From assembly GCA_950073835.1 (NCBI GenBank), contig CATMRP010000039.1, forward strand, positions 1 through 33,644: a stretch of DNA of 33,644 bases. Reading direction: 5' to 3'. Source of the stretch: an uncultured Alteromonadaceae bacterium. GTDB taxonomy: Bacteria > Pseudomonadota > Gammaproteobacteria > Enterobacterales > Alteromonadaceae. Numbering within the stretch: the stretch's first letter is position 1; each line of letters begins with the position of its first letter. The notes under the pieces are model-generated. The model did not search any database. It saw nothing but the letters and a program-made list of their open reading frames with translations, and had not been told where the DNA came from. A program made the position numbers and the translations under genes. Positions 26,117-33,567 of this stretch are shown one piece after another.

Positions 26117-26980
26117 ATGATTTACAGCATGACGGCTTTCGCGCGCAGCGAAGTAAAAAAAGACTGGGGAACCGCAGTATGGGAAATTCGCTCAGTTAAC
26201 CAACGCTACCTGGAAACCTATTTTCGTTTACCGGAGCAGTTCCGTAGCTTAGAGCCGTTGCTACGCGACCGCTTCAGAAAGCGTTTGCAACGAGGCAAGG
26301 TAGAGTGCGCCTTACGCTTCACCGCCAACGACGCAGCCGTCAATAAGTTAACCCTTAACGAAGAGCTCGCCAAACAAGTATTACATGCTGCCGACTGGGT
26401 TCAATCCCACGGTCAGTCTACCGGCGTCAACCCCCTCGACGTACTGCGCTGGCCCGGCGTGATTGCCGCTGAAGAAGCTGATATGGATGCCATTCAGGCC
26501 GACTTACTGGCTGGCCTCGATAAAGCCATGGATGACTTTATTACCGCCCGTGGCGATGAAGGTGAAAACCTGAAATCGCTGATTGAGCAGCGCCTGGATG
26601 CCATCGAAGTAGAAGCAAAGAAAGTTGCCGGGCGCATGCCGGAGATCCTAAACTGGCAGCGTGAACGTATTCTGACCCGTTTTGAAGAAGCCAAGCTGGA
26701 ACTAGACGCCGCACGTATTGAGCAGGAGATGATCCTGTTAGCGCAAAAAGTGGATGTGGCTGAAGAGCTCGATCGCCTAAATTCTCACGTAGGTGAAACC
26801 CGCAAGATCCTGAACAAAGGCGGTGCCTGTGGTCGTCGCCTGGATTTCATGATGCAGGAATTTAACCGAGAATCGAACACGCTGGGCTCAAAATCCATTA
26901 ACACCGAGATCACCCAATCTGCAGTAGAGCTTAAAGTGCTTATCGAGCAGATGCGCGAGCAGATCCAGAATATTGAGTAG
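26117..26980 (+). CDS. yicC: YicC family endoribonuclease-like protein
   Basis: YicC, at 287 residues exactly the E. coli length when started at 26117 (MIYSMTAFARSE, the family start). The frame is open 6 codons further, but that start has no ribosome binding site. Features are the N-terminal YicC domain, the central LDVLRWPGV and the C-terminal DUF1732 region with GRRLDFMMQEFNRESNTLGSKS (about 240-262), the conserved signature. YicC has been reported as an endoribonuclease acting on a regulatory RNA. It is divergent from rph, as in E. coli. The reading frame is intact to the stop, directly next to an integrase gene, so if the island sits at its 3' end the element restored the end of the gene. 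Confidence 0.95.
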   Translation: MIYSMTAFARSEVKKDWGTAVWEIRSVNQRYLETYFRLPEQFRSLEPLLRDRFRKRLQRGKVECALRFTANDAAVNKLTLNEELAKQVLHAADWVQSHGQSTGVNPLDVLRWPGVIAAEEADMDAIQADLLAGLDKAMDDFITARGDEGENLKSLIEQRLDAIEVEAKKVAGRMPEILNWQRERILTRFEEAKLELDAARIEQEMILLAQKVDVAEELDRLNSHVGETRKILNKGGACGRRLDFMMQEFNRESNTLGSKSINTEITQSAVELKVLIEQMREQIQNIE

Positions 26981-27131
26981 TGTAATTTTGAGAGTTGTCG
27001 ATTGTTGTTAAGTGACCATTTTTATTTATTTTTTACATTTAAAACAACAAGTTAATTGTTTGTCTGCTGCAGTAATCATCAGTGAGTTATGACTTATTAG
27101 GCCTACTTATGTCTAGTTATACTGATATCTA

Positions 27132-27202
27132 TTGGTGACATAAATGGTGGCATGAATCGTTCGTTTTTTATTTTTTGTGATAGAATATTGCTATGTCACC
27201 AA
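27132..27202. repeat. inverted and direct repeats before the integrase
   Basis: TTGGTGACATA (27132-27142) and TATGTCACCAA (27192-27202) form a perfect 11-bp inverted repeat flanking the likely promoter region of the integrase. A third related copy, ATGGTGGCATG (27144-27154), lies beside the first in the same direction. Spaced short repeats of this kind fit arm-type sites for the integrase or an excisionase, or an operator. Confidence 0.5.
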
Positions 27203-27222
27203 GTTGTTAATAGGGCATTGCA

Positions 27223-28518
27223 ATGGACGCAAGAAATACACTTCCCGATAAAGTCGCGAGCGCAAGCTCTGCTGACAAAGTTGTAAAAGATGGAAAAATT
27301 AAGCGCTGGCCGGTCGGCAATGGAATTTATCTCCGCGTAAGAGGTAAGGGTCTAGCTAGTTGGGAATTTAGGTTTTCTATCGCAGGTCAGCGTTATACAG
27401 AAACATTAGGACAATACGGAAGAAGACCTCAGGGGATTCCGTTTGGCGACATCAAGGACAAAACAGCAGAAGTCAGATATCAGCTGAAAGAGGGTCTTAA
27501 GGTTCCCGGGGTCGTTACTCGCTCTATTGATGGCGAAGTTCGTACTGTGAATGACCTAGCAGATCGTTGGTTCGAAAAGAAAAAGAAAAGTGTCGGTAAG
27601 CTGGAAATTGTTGTCAATCGCTATAACAATTGGATAAAGCCTCATATCGGCAATAGACCTTTCGACAAAGTACAAACGGAAGAAATTGAGCGCCTTCTTG
27701 ATAATATTATGTCTCATGGCTACAGAACTGTTGCAAACAAGGCGCTCTCAGACTGCAAACATATTTTCAATGTAGCAGTAAAACGAAAACGAATTGCTTA
27801 CAATCCAGCCCAGCTTCTCGATCGAACCGATGCTGGCGGTGAAGAATCTAGCCGCAAACGAAAACTGTCAATTGAGGAAATACAGACGGTATTCAAGGTG
27901 CTCAGGCATCATCAGATACAATTCACTCGAGACAATTACTTAGCAACAGCCATATTGTTAATTACAGGTGTTCGTAAAAATGAGCTTTTAAAAGCAACTT
28001 GGAATGAGTTTGATTTTAAACAGAAGATTTGGCGTATTCCCACGAGGAGGGTAAAAAAGAAGAACACTGGAGGGTACTGCGTGCCAATCGTCCCAGCGGT
28101 AGAGCAGTGGCTTGATGAACTAAGAGTAAAAAGTTCGGGTTCGGCTTTCGTGTTTCCAGCAAGGCGGAAAAGTAAATCAGGACATGTCTGTGAAAATACA
28201 CTCAATGCAGCTTTGCAAAAAATGTTTGGCAAAGGGAAATCGAATGGTAAACATACATACCCTAATCTGTTTGAGGAACACTGCATTGAGCATTTCGTCA
28301 TTCATGACTTGCGTAGGACTTCTCGAACGCTCATGCGTTCAAAGGCTTTTCTTGGCAACAAAAGAGCCTCTTTCGAAGCAGCCGAAAGACACTTAAACCA
28401 TCGCTTACCCGCATTGGCTGAAACATACGATCCAGATGATTTTTTTGATGAAAGAAAAGATGCCATGGTCTTTATGAGTGAGAAGCTAGCTTCATTTATA
28501 AACTCGCCTCTCACCTAA
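27223..28518 (+). CDS. tyrosine-recombinase integrase
   Basis: A 431-residue tyrosine recombinase. The N-terminal arm-binding/DUF4102-like part (about 25-100: GNGIYLRVRGKGLASWEFRF) is followed by a SAM-like core-binding domain (about 107-205) and the catalytic domain. The active site is complete: R251 (ITGVRKNEL), H361-x-x-R364 (HDLRRTSRT), H393 (HLNH) and Y402 (ETYDPDD). It is the P4-like type used by genomic islands. Its location next to yicC indicates integration there. No excisionase gene is found near it in the window. The ATG at 27223 follows a weak AGGG element. Confidence 0.93.
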   Translation: MDARNTLPDKVASASSADKVVKDGKIKRWPVGNGIYLRVRGKGLASWEFRFSIAGQRYTETLGQYGRRPQGIPFGDIKDKTAEVRYQLKEGLKVPGVVTRSIDGEVRTVNDLADRWFEKKKKSVGKLEIVVNRYNNWIKPHIGNRPFDKVQTEEIERLLDNIMSHGYRTVANKALSDCKHIFNVAVKRKRIAYNPAQLLDRTDAGGEESSRKRKLSIEEIQTVFKVLRHHQIQFTRDNYLATAILLITGVRKNELLKATWNEFDFKQKIWRIPTRRVKKKNTGGYCVPIVPAVEQWLDELRVKSSGSAFVFPARRKSKSGHVCENTLNAALQKMFGKGKSNGKHTYPNLFEEHCIEHFVIHDLRRTSRTLMRSKAFLGNKRASFEAAERHLNHRLPALAETYDPDDFFDERKDAMVFMSEKLASFINSPLT

Positions 28519-28542
28519 GGCTATTGGTTCAGGGCATACTTA

Positions 28543-28570
28543 TTGATTTTAACGCCTAATCCAATACACT
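28543..28570 (+). promoter_or_regulatory. possible promoter of the four-gene cargo operon
   Basis: TTGATT (28543-28548) and TACACT (28565-28570) are spaced by 16 bp, in the only gap (about 92 bp) between integrase and cargo. Each box matches the consensus at four of six positions. Confidence 0.35.
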
Positions 28571-28610
28571 GGAAACATAAACAGAGTACTATGCAAAGAA
28601 ACGATAATTT

Positions 28611-29507
28611 TTGATTGTGAAAGTATCCAAAGACTACAACATATCAGCCATATCTAGACTTTTCTCAGCTAACGTTGTAAAGGAATTAGCGAGAAAGGGA
28701 AGGTCCCCCCTATTTGCTCGACTAGTTAACGAAGCAGAGATCTCAGTAAATGCGCATTCACACTGTAATGTTAGGGATGTTTTTGATGATGCTTTCACAA
28801 TACTCAAAAGAAAGAGTAATCGACACGAGTATGTATACAAATCTGCGCTGACTCAAAACGTTCTACTTGGAAAGCACTCTCTTAATACAGCGTCCATGAT
28901 TACAGAGTTCCGAGTAGACGACTGCAAAGCAGATGTTGTTATTCTCAACGGTACTGGAACAGTCTACGAGATCAAATCTGAACGCGATTCGCTCACTCGC
29001 CTAGTAAAACAAGTTAATGCATATAGAAAGGTATTTGCAAAGGTTTTTGTAATTGCTGGGGAAAATCACATTGATGCTATCAGCGATTCGGTGCCACATG
29101 ATGTAGGCATTCAGGTTTTGTCTAGCGGCTACAATATTTCTGAGGTGCGTGACGCCTTAGATTTACCAGAACGCACTTGCTCTACATCAATATTTAATTC
29201 CATCAGAATTAAGGAAGCCAAGTTAATTCTTAATACAGTAGGTATAAAATATCCGGATGTACCTAATACTGAGCAATATGCAGCATTAAAAGAAGTGTTT
29301 TCAAAACTTCCCCCGCAAGTTGCTCATCATACAATGGTAAAAATTCTGAAACAGACTCGCAGTCTACTCCCCTTACAGAAAGTAGTAGAGCAACTACCAA
29401 TATCATTGAGAGCTGCAGCACTGAATACACCAATAAGAAAATCGGATCAACCAAGGCTAATTGATGCGGTTAATACACCAATCGATGAAGCACTACAATG
29501 GATGTAA
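28611..29507 (+). CDS. sce7726 family protein, PD-(D/E)xK nuclease-like
   Basis: A 298-residue protein recognised as sce7726-type from the start SKDYNISAISRLFSANVVKELARKG and the central LLGKHSLNTASMITEFRV. Its middle reads as a PD-(D/E)xK nuclease core: E99 (ITEF), D108 (KADVVIL), E120-x-K122 (YEIKSERDS), then a basic helix RLVKQVNAYRKVF. A metal-dependent nuclease is therefore inferred; the target is unknown. The start is non-ATG: TTG at 28611 or GTG at 28617, with no clear ribosome binding site, and the ATG just upstream hits a stop. It is followed 8 bp on by the sce7725-type gene. These two families are commonly found side by side in islands and defence regions. Confidence 0.75.
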   Translation: MIVKVSKDYNISAISRLFSANVVKELARKGRSPLFARLVNEAEISVNAHSHCNVRDVFDDAFTILKRKSNRHEYVYKSALTQNVLLGKHSLNTASMITEFRVDDCKADVVILNGTGTVYEIKSERDSLTRLVKQVNAYRKVFAKVFVIAGENHIDAISDSVPHDVGIQVLSSGYNISEVRDALDLPERTCSTSIFNSIRIKEAKLILNTVGIKYPDVPNTEQYAALKEVFSKLPPQVAHHTMVKILKQTRSLLPLQKVVEQLPISLRAAALNTPIRKSDQPRLIDAVNTPIDEALQWM

Positions 29508-29515
29508 AGTAAGCA

Positions 29516-30460
29516 ATGTATTACCCATATTTCCGCGGAAAACAAAATGAGTTAATTACCATAAGAAACAATGCTCAATTGATGGCAAACGCGAACTTCG
29601 TTCCCATTATTGAACCGGTAAAAGAGACGCTAAATGGATTGAAAAGAGCATTGGATGCAGTTGTTCAAGCCGATGGAAAGGCTGTTGTGATAGTTAACCC
29701 TTTTCATGGTGACTATTCTGATAATGGCGACTCTTTAACAAGACTTTTGGCTGAACATTTTGAGGACAAGGATGGCATTTATGCGGGGATACTCCTTACC
29801 AGTGATGTTTCACTTGAGGATGCAGTTTCTTGTTGTAATGCACATTCAAACCATAATTTAACTCTTATTCATGCAGGTTTTTCAAATGCCAAGGGCTTAA
29901 GCGCAGCATTGGGAAACAAACTGAATGATATTACTCATTGTTTCTTTGAGGATGATGCGGGAAAGCTTTATCAGAAACACTTTTTTTCAGCTCCACAGAA
30001 AATTTTAATACGGGATGGGTTTAAAAAACGAAAGAACAGGGAACACCCTGATGTTGAATTTTTTTCTGATCTACATGCAACGTTTACCCTAGAAAATATG
30101 GAGGGGTTCGGTGATTTTCTGATTGTGGGCGATGAGTATTCTGAAAGTGGTGGCCCTGCATATGCTGTAGCGATACATCTGACTTTTATTGATAACGAAC
30201 AAGACGATGCAATGTTTATATATCATTTCATCTCAGACCGACAAGAAACGCCACAAGATCCGGCAGGCAAGTTCTTGGAAGCGTTGAACAAATTAATCAT
30301 CAAAGCCGATGAACCAAATTCAAAAATTCTAGCCACAAATGCATTAAGTGAGTTTCGTGACTTCCATGCCCGAAAACATTTCCCTGGGTTGGGCTATGCA
30401 AAGAAACTATCAATGCAGCATCATATAGAAGTCCTCGCTAATTACTTTGAAAACAATTAG
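29516..30460 (+). CDS. sce7725 / beta family protein
   Basis: A 314-residue protein beginning MYYPYFRGKQNELITIRNNA and then FVPIIEPVKETLNGLKRAL and VVIVNPFHGDY, the features of the sce7725 (beta protein) family, which occurs next to sce7726-type genes. The pattern of alternating strands and helices, with AVVIVNPFHGD, ILLTSDV and LTLIHAGF, suggests a TIM-barrel-like fold. No catalytic residues can be assigned. The biochemical role is unknown. It lies 8 bp after the nuclease-like gene and 8 bp before the RES gene. Confidence 0.7.
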   Translation: MYYPYFRGKQNELITIRNNAQLMANANFVPIIEPVKETLNGLKRALDAVVQADGKAVVIVNPFHGDYSDNGDSLTRLLAEHFEDKDGIYAGILLTSDVSLEDAVSCCNAHSNHNLTLIHAGFSNAKGLSAALGNKLNDITHCFFEDDAGKLYQKHFFSAPQKILIRDGFKKRKNREHPDVEFFSDLHATFTLENMEGFGDFLIVGDEYSESGGPAYAVAIHLTFIDNEQDDAMFIYHFISDRQETPQDPAGKFLEALNKLIIKADEPNSKILATNALSEFRDFHARKHFPGLGYAKKLSMQHHIEVLANYFENN

Positions 30461-30468
30461 GCATTATC

Positions 30469-31500
30469 ATGAATTGTTGCTCAAATTGTTTTGGCGATAA
30501 CGGCCTTAAGTCTCATATTGAGTTTCTCTCCCAAGAAACTGGTGATTGCGACTATTGCGGTTCAACCAAAGTTCCAGTTGTTGCACCACCTATGTTAGAA
30601 GACAAGTTTGCTGCCCTCCTAAATACATACGAACAGAATGAAGCAGGCTGTTCAATTGTCGAATTACTGAAGAAAGATTGGTGTCTTTTTTCACACGACC
30701 AAATGTCAATCGCTCAGGGGCAGATGTTACTGGGAGATGTTTTAGATGACGGGCAATTAGTTCGACAAAACTTTGTGCCGTCTGAGCAATATCTGTCGAA
30801 TAGACTTGGCAAGTGGGAGGAACTCCGACAGGAATTAATGCATAAAAACAGGTTCTTTCCCGAGACTGAAATCGATCTGGAGCGTCTCGAAGAACTTCTT
30901 TCACATATATCTCTCAGCTCAAACGAACTTCAGCTCGAGTGGCACCGTGCTCGGACTAAAACCCGCGACGAGCTATTTTCAGCAGCGGAAATGTCCGCCC
31001 CTCCCTCGCATGTTGCTTCCCATGGTCGAGCTAATCCAGCCGGAATTCCGTATCTATATCTGGGTTCTGAAATTGAAACCGCTGTTTCAGAAATCAGGCC
31101 GCATACCGGTGACATTACATGTGTTGCAAGTTTCAAAATCCCAAACAACCTCACTCTTGTAGATTTACGTGCAGCAAGAAATTCTGTTTCCCCCTTCATA
31201 TTAGAGGATGAAAAAGATATCGGAAGAATGCGATCAGATCTTGTATTCTTGGAACGTTTGGGACACGAATTGACCCGACCAGTAAGGCAAATGGCTGCGG
31301 CTTTTGATTACACGCCAAGCCAGTACTTGTGTGAATTTATCAAAAAGAGTCGGTATGACGGAGTGCTTTACAGGAGTTCCGTAAGCGACGGCTTTAACCT
31401 TGCTTTATTTGACCAATCAAAAGCACAAATCGGAATCATTTCCCAACGCCGTGTTGAAAAAGTAGGTGTGGAAATATCCGCTGAAAATGTTGATGTTTAA
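30469..31500 (+). CDS. RES-domain protein with N-terminal zinc ribbon and HEPN-like region
   Basis: A 343-residue protein. The first 30 residues hold two CxxC pairs (C4/C7, C27/C30), a zinc ribbon. Residues about 45-150 are helical, like the HEPN-RES N-terminal domain. Residues about 155-325 are a RES domain with the three name-giving residues: R160 (WHRARTK), E208 (AVSEIRP, in the NPAGIPYLYLGSEIETAVSE context) and S303 (YRSSVSDGFNLALF). Known RES toxins degrade NAD+ (phosphorolysis) or ADP-ribosylate a target and arrest the cell. The usual Xre-type antitoxin gene is not present next to it. A growth-arresting effector of a defence operon is inferred. Confidence 0.8.
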   Translation: MNCCSNCFGDNGLKSHIEFLSQETGDCDYCGSTKVPVVAPPMLEDKFAALLNTYEQNEAGCSIVELLKKDWCLFSHDQMSIAQGQMLLGDVLDDGQLVRQNFVPSEQYLSNRLGKWEELRQELMHKNRFFPETEIDLERLEELLSHISLSSNELQLEWHRARTKTRDELFSAAEMSAPPSHVASHGRANPAGIPYLYLGSEIETAVSEIRPHTGDITCVASFKIPNNLTLVDLRAARNSVSPFILEDEKDIGRMRSDLVFLERLGHELTRPVRQMAAAFDYTPSQYLCEFIKKSRYDGVLYRSSVSDGFNLALFDQSKAQIGIISQRRVEKVGVEISAENVDV

Positions 31501-31524
31501 TAAGTTAAATTAGGGAGAACTACG

Positions 31525-32949
31525 TTGAACGACATTACAAAATCAACAGGCACCGACTTAGTTGATCCGCAGGCTCAGCGTATAGTTGATTTTCTTGGTC
31601 ATATTGGACTCCCGACCGACAACATAATAGCAGAGCAGTCAGAACGAAACATAATTGGTCAGAATCTACCGGCTTACATCGAGTCTTTGCCGGATGAAGC
31701 GAAGAGAAATGCTCGCTATCTTTCCAAGTTTGTTGTCGGCGCTGGATTCGGGTTATTCGATTACTCTCTAAATGCAATCTGGAACGAAGTTGTTATCGAT
31801 TTACGGAAGAAGGCTATTGGCTATGGTCTTGATATATTTTATGACTCTGCCGTAGGAGGAAAAGCTCGTGAGTTTTATCAAACGGAAGATGATTTAGCAT
31901 CGCTTAAAGATTCAGTGCTGTTGGATACGTGTAGAAAGCTTGAGCTTATTTCTGACACAACCTACAAAAAACTGAAACACATACTGGAAATGAGAAATGA
32001 TATAGGAATATCTCATCCAACCAACTACACAATAAATGCCTTCGAGCTTCTTGGTTGGCTTCAGACTTGTATTCAAGATGTTCTGAATGATAGACCAACA
32101 GAAGCTGCGCTGCAGGTTCAGGCGTTCATTCAAAATCTCAAGGCATACACATCCCCTATTGATCCAGCAACCCAACAGACTATTCAGACGAGAATTGGTG
32201 AGCTTGCAACTCATCACCTAGCTAGCATTCTTAGAACTACTTTTGGAATTTATGTTTCAGCCGACACAGACCCCCAAGTCAGGAAAAATATCTCTCTGAT
32301 TGCGCCTTCAGTGTGGGCAAACTGCGCAGATGAACCTAAATACAAATTGGGAATAACGCTAGAGGGCTACAATACCAATCTGCACAAAGATAAGTACGAG
32401 CTTGGTAGTCAATTCTTTAGTTTCGTAAATGGTAATACGTTCCGTTCACCGAATGAACGAGCAATTATTGTTGACAGTCTAGTCGACCAGCTTCTCGAAA
32501 AACACAATGGGTGGGATAATTTCCACCACGAGGCTCCTGTAGCTGACAATTTAGTGTCATTCATTCAAGAACATAAAGATGTAATCCCGAATAACATTGA
32601 AAAACTAGTAAAAGTGACTCTCATGTGTCGTATAGGCAGAGGTGTTAGCTATAATCAAGGAGTCTCACCAAGGGGGAAGGCATACTACGATCATATTTTG
32701 GGGCTGCTCGGAGACAAGTATGCACCACATGCAATGGCAGCATTGGGTCATTATGAGATTCAACGGAAACTTGAAATGTCTGTGTGCCGAACTCAAGGAA
32801 AACTTGCATTAGAAATTATTAGGCAAGGAGTGGTTAACGACCGCCTGATTGAATGTCTAAACTTTCTTATTGAACACATTGAGGGTACTGGAAAGTGTGT
32901 GTTTGATAGCCAGTTCAAAGTACTTTCTAGCGGCTATATAAATTGGTAG
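31525..32949 (+). CDS. uncharacterised protein with HEPN-like R-x6-H motif
   Basis: A 474-residue protein with no known family recognised. It starts at a TTG (31525) with a strong AGGGAG ribosome binding site about 6 nt before, so the rare start is well supported. Helical throughout. Residues R157-N-D-x4-H164 (MRNDIGISHP) match the R-x4-6-H signature of HEPN ribonucleases, including the polar residue after Arg, at the end of a helix pair beginning near 130. The C-terminal half (about 260-474) includes VKVTLMCRIGRGVSYNQGVSPRGKAYYDHIL and no recognisable motif. It is the last cargo gene, 24 bp after the RES gene. It might be an RNase effector or a sensor. Confidence 0.65.
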   Translation: MNDITKSTGTDLVDPQAQRIVDFLGHIGLPTDNIIAEQSERNIIGQNLPAYIESLPDEAKRNARYLSKFVVGAGFGLFDYSLNAIWNEVVIDLRKKAIGYGLDIFYDSAVGGKAREFYQTEDDLASLKDSVLLDTCRKLELISDTTYKKLKHILEMRNDIGISHPTNYTINAFELLGWLQTCIQDVLNDRPTEAALQVQAFIQNLKAYTSPIDPATQQTIQTRIGELATHHLASILRTTFGIYVSADTDPQVRKNISLIAPSVWANCADEPKYKLGITLEGYNTNLHKDKYELGSQFFSFVNGNTFRSPNERAIIVDSLVDQLLEKHNGWDNFHHEAPVADNLVSFIQEHKDVIPNNIEKLVKVTLMCRIGRGVSYNQGVSPRGKAYYDHILGLLGDKYAPHAMAALGHYEIQRKLEMSVCRTQGKLALEIIRQGVVNDRLIECLNFLIEHIEGTGKCVFDSQFKVLSSGYINW

Positions 32950-33067
32950 CTAGCCGCGCTAGCAGACTCGCATGAGCCAATTTGCCCCACGAGTAAATAA
33001 GTAAGAACAAGGTTAGAAGATACACTCAAAATAGGTTTAACGACTCGAAACACGAATCTCGTCAATC

Positions 33068-33567
33068 CTATCGTTGCCTTCTAAAAGGGCTTAATGCTTG
33101 AGATGGCCGTTCAAGTTTCTCATTATCACAAGGCTTCTGCTCCGGCTCTTCATAATCGAATTCAAACTCGTCCGCCCCCAAATGAAGTATCCGCCAACGC
33201 TTAATCATTTGTTCTTTCATGTAATGGTAAGAATACTTTATCACGCGTTTAAACTCTTCCACTTCCATTGAAATTTTCTGCTCCAGAGTTTTCAACGTGC
33301 CGCGCTTCTCGTTAATTTGTTGATCGAGCTTTTCATTCACTGACATCAACTCAACTTTTTCTTGTCGCAGTTTGGGCAACTGATTGTTAACGAGAGAGTT
33401 ATACTCCTTTAGCGATGTATGAGTCGCGCGAGAACCTTTCAGCCCCCTTGAGAAGCCGTGCTTCTTGGCGACAACTTCATAAAACTCGTCCTGAATTTCT
33501 GACATACGCTGCTTATGCCCCCCTAAAAGTTCACGGCAGTTCAGTGAGTTTTGTCCCTTGGGAATGG
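33068..33567 (-). pseudogene. MobV (Mob/Pre)-type relaxase, 3' part only, interrupted by an IS end
   Basis: Read on the minus strand, this is the central and C-terminal part of a plasmid Mob/Pre relaxase. IPKGQNSLNCRELLGG lies before the first methionine (33505) and matches the end of the catalytic domain. MSEIQDEFYEVVAKKHGFSRGLKGSRATH follows as in MobV proteins, then a coiled coil (about 35-75 of the ORF). The N-terminal catalytic part with the HxDE...H motif is missing: homology stops at about 33567, exactly where IS-like repeats begin, and a stop (TAA) appears at 33593-33595. Inactive remnant of mobilization functions. An ATG at 33505 gives 145 residues, but this is probably not a functional gene. 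Confidence 0.7.

Noticed and set aside
26981-27222. tRNA or tmRNA as the integration target
   Set aside because: No cloverleaf or T-loop (GTTCRANNC) was found between yicC and the integrase; the target is more likely the yicC end.
32947-32963. Terminator after the last cargo gene (GCTAG/CTAGC stem)
   Set aside because: The stem is only 5 bp and there is no T-tract, so it is too weak to call.
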